Shown in pieces: positions 7,343 to 8,032 of a stretch of 8,032 nucleotides of DNA. Below the pieces are notes generated by a model. It saw nothing but the letters and a program-made list of their open reading frames with translations. It was not told the DNA's origin and did no database searches. The position numbers and the translations under genes are program-made. Each line of letters begins with the position of its first letter. Position 1 is the first letter of the stretch. This DNA is from Actinomycetes bacterium (GTDB lineage: Bacteria > Actinomycetota > Actinomycetes > Actinomycetales > Microbacteriaceae): contig JAEYUT010000151.1 in NCBI GenBank assembly GCA_023432305.1, positions 1 to 8,032 of the forward strand, read 5' to 3'.

Positions 7343-8032
7343 ATGTCCGAGCCCGGCACGTATCAGGACCGCAATCGACCGCGCGAGATGACGGTCGATG
7401 GGGTCGTCTACGAGCGCCATCCGGTGAAGACCCACGTGGTCCTGCCGGGTGAGCCGCTCGAGCCCGTGATCGAGCAGTATGCGCTCGACAAGCTGCAGGA
7501 CGGCGACTGGCTCACGATGACCGAGAAGATGGTCGCGGCCACCCAGGGTCGCGCCTTCCGGGTCGACGAGATCAAGGCGCGTCCGCTCGCCGTCACCTTG
7601 TCGAAGTACGTCGTCAAGACGCCTCACGGCGTCGGACTCGGGATCCCCGAGACCATGGAGATGGCGCTGCGCGAGGTCGGGACCCCGCGCATCCTCCTCG
7701 CGGCCGCGGTCTCCGTGATCTCGAAGAAGGTGTTCCGCCGCACCGGCGACTTCTACCGCATCGCGGGCAAGAAGGCGCGCGGCATCGACGGGCCTGGCTA
7801 CCCGACTATTCCGCCGTTCGACGAGATGGTCGTGCTCACGGCAGCCGAACCGTACCCGCTGTGCGTACGGATCAAGGAGTTCCTGGCGTCGAAGGGGAAG
7901 AACGTCGAGGTGCTGCTGATCGACATCAACGACCTCGGAGGCAACATCCTCGGTTCGACGGTGTCGCCCGAGACGGAGCAGCTCGTCGTGCGCATCCTGA
8001 AGGACAACCCCGGCGGTCAGGGCCACGAGGCC
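7343..8032 (+). CDS. Coenzyme F420:L-glutamate ligase-like protein, C-terminus cut
   Basis: 230 codons are visible and the frame is open to the window end. The sequence resembles the F420 ligase (CofE/FbiB N-terminal) fold: PGEPLEPVIEQYALDKLQDGDWLTMTEKMVAATQGR (about 35-70) parallels the family's start, where a ligand-recognition phrase is followed by DGD and T-K-V-GR, and LLIDINDLGGNILG (192-205) is a conserved late motif. True CofE adds glutamates to F420-0 using GTP. The short stand-alone forms in actinobacteria and firmicutes are usually uncharacterised, and many carriers have no known F420 use, so the substrate is unknown. ATG 7343 is eight bases after the sigA TAA; AAGG within the stop region (7333-7336) can serve as ribosome binding site, suggesting translational coupling with sigA. 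Confidence 0.7.
   Translation, partial: MSEPGTYQDRNRPREMTVDGVVYERHPVKTHVVLPGEPLEPVIEQYALDKLQDGDWLTMTEKMVAATQGRAFRVDEIKARPLAVTLSKYVVKTPHGVGLGIPETMEMALREVGTPRILLAAAVSVISKKVFRRTGDFYRIAGKKARGIDGPGYPTIPPFDEMVVLTAAEPYPLCVRIKEFLASKGKNVEVLLIDINDLGGNILGSTVSPETEQLVVRILKDNPGGQGHEA

Overview
The window is GC-rich chromosomal DNA of an actinobacterium. The gene content, a lysine/alanine-rich and acidic N-terminus on the principal sigma factor, and apparently leaderless genes fit a member of the Microbacteriaceae, such as Microbacterium. That assignment is by recognition, not by a search. All genes are core housekeeping types. I see no mobile element, CRISPR array, tRNA or rRNA, and nothing that looks like a new multi-gene system.

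The left half (1-3489) is on the minus strand and reads pepA (leucyl aminopeptidase), lpdA (dihydrolipoamide dehydrogenase, E3), then sucB (E2 acyltransferase, cut by the window start). LpdA and SucB are two subunits of the 2-oxo acid dehydrogenase complexes that feed and run the TCA cycle. They are 47 bases apart from stop to start signal and are probably co-transcribed. PepA is separated from lpdA by 104 bases holding two small inverted repeats, one a good candidate for the pepA terminator. The visible SucB linker carries an exact 80-bp direct repeat with a 105-bp period.

The right half (3589-8032) is on the plus strand: a PAC2-family protein, an MFS permease, the principal sigma factor (sigA/rpoD/hrdB type), and a coenzyme F420:glutamate ligase-like protein that runs off the window. 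PepA and the PAC2 gene diverge from a 99-bp region. The sigma factor and the ligase-like gene are 8 bases apart and look translationally coupled.

The most interesting signals are regulatory. Three consecutive genes (pepA, PAC2, MFS) each have a TANNNT -10 hexamer exactly six bases before the start codon, as expected for leaderless transcripts. In the MFS case this hexamer overlaps the PAC2 stop codon. The 3' end of the MFS gene also holds a GGGAAT-N19-GTTG element matching SigR/SigH-type (disulfide/heat stress) promoters, about 185 bp upstream of sigA.
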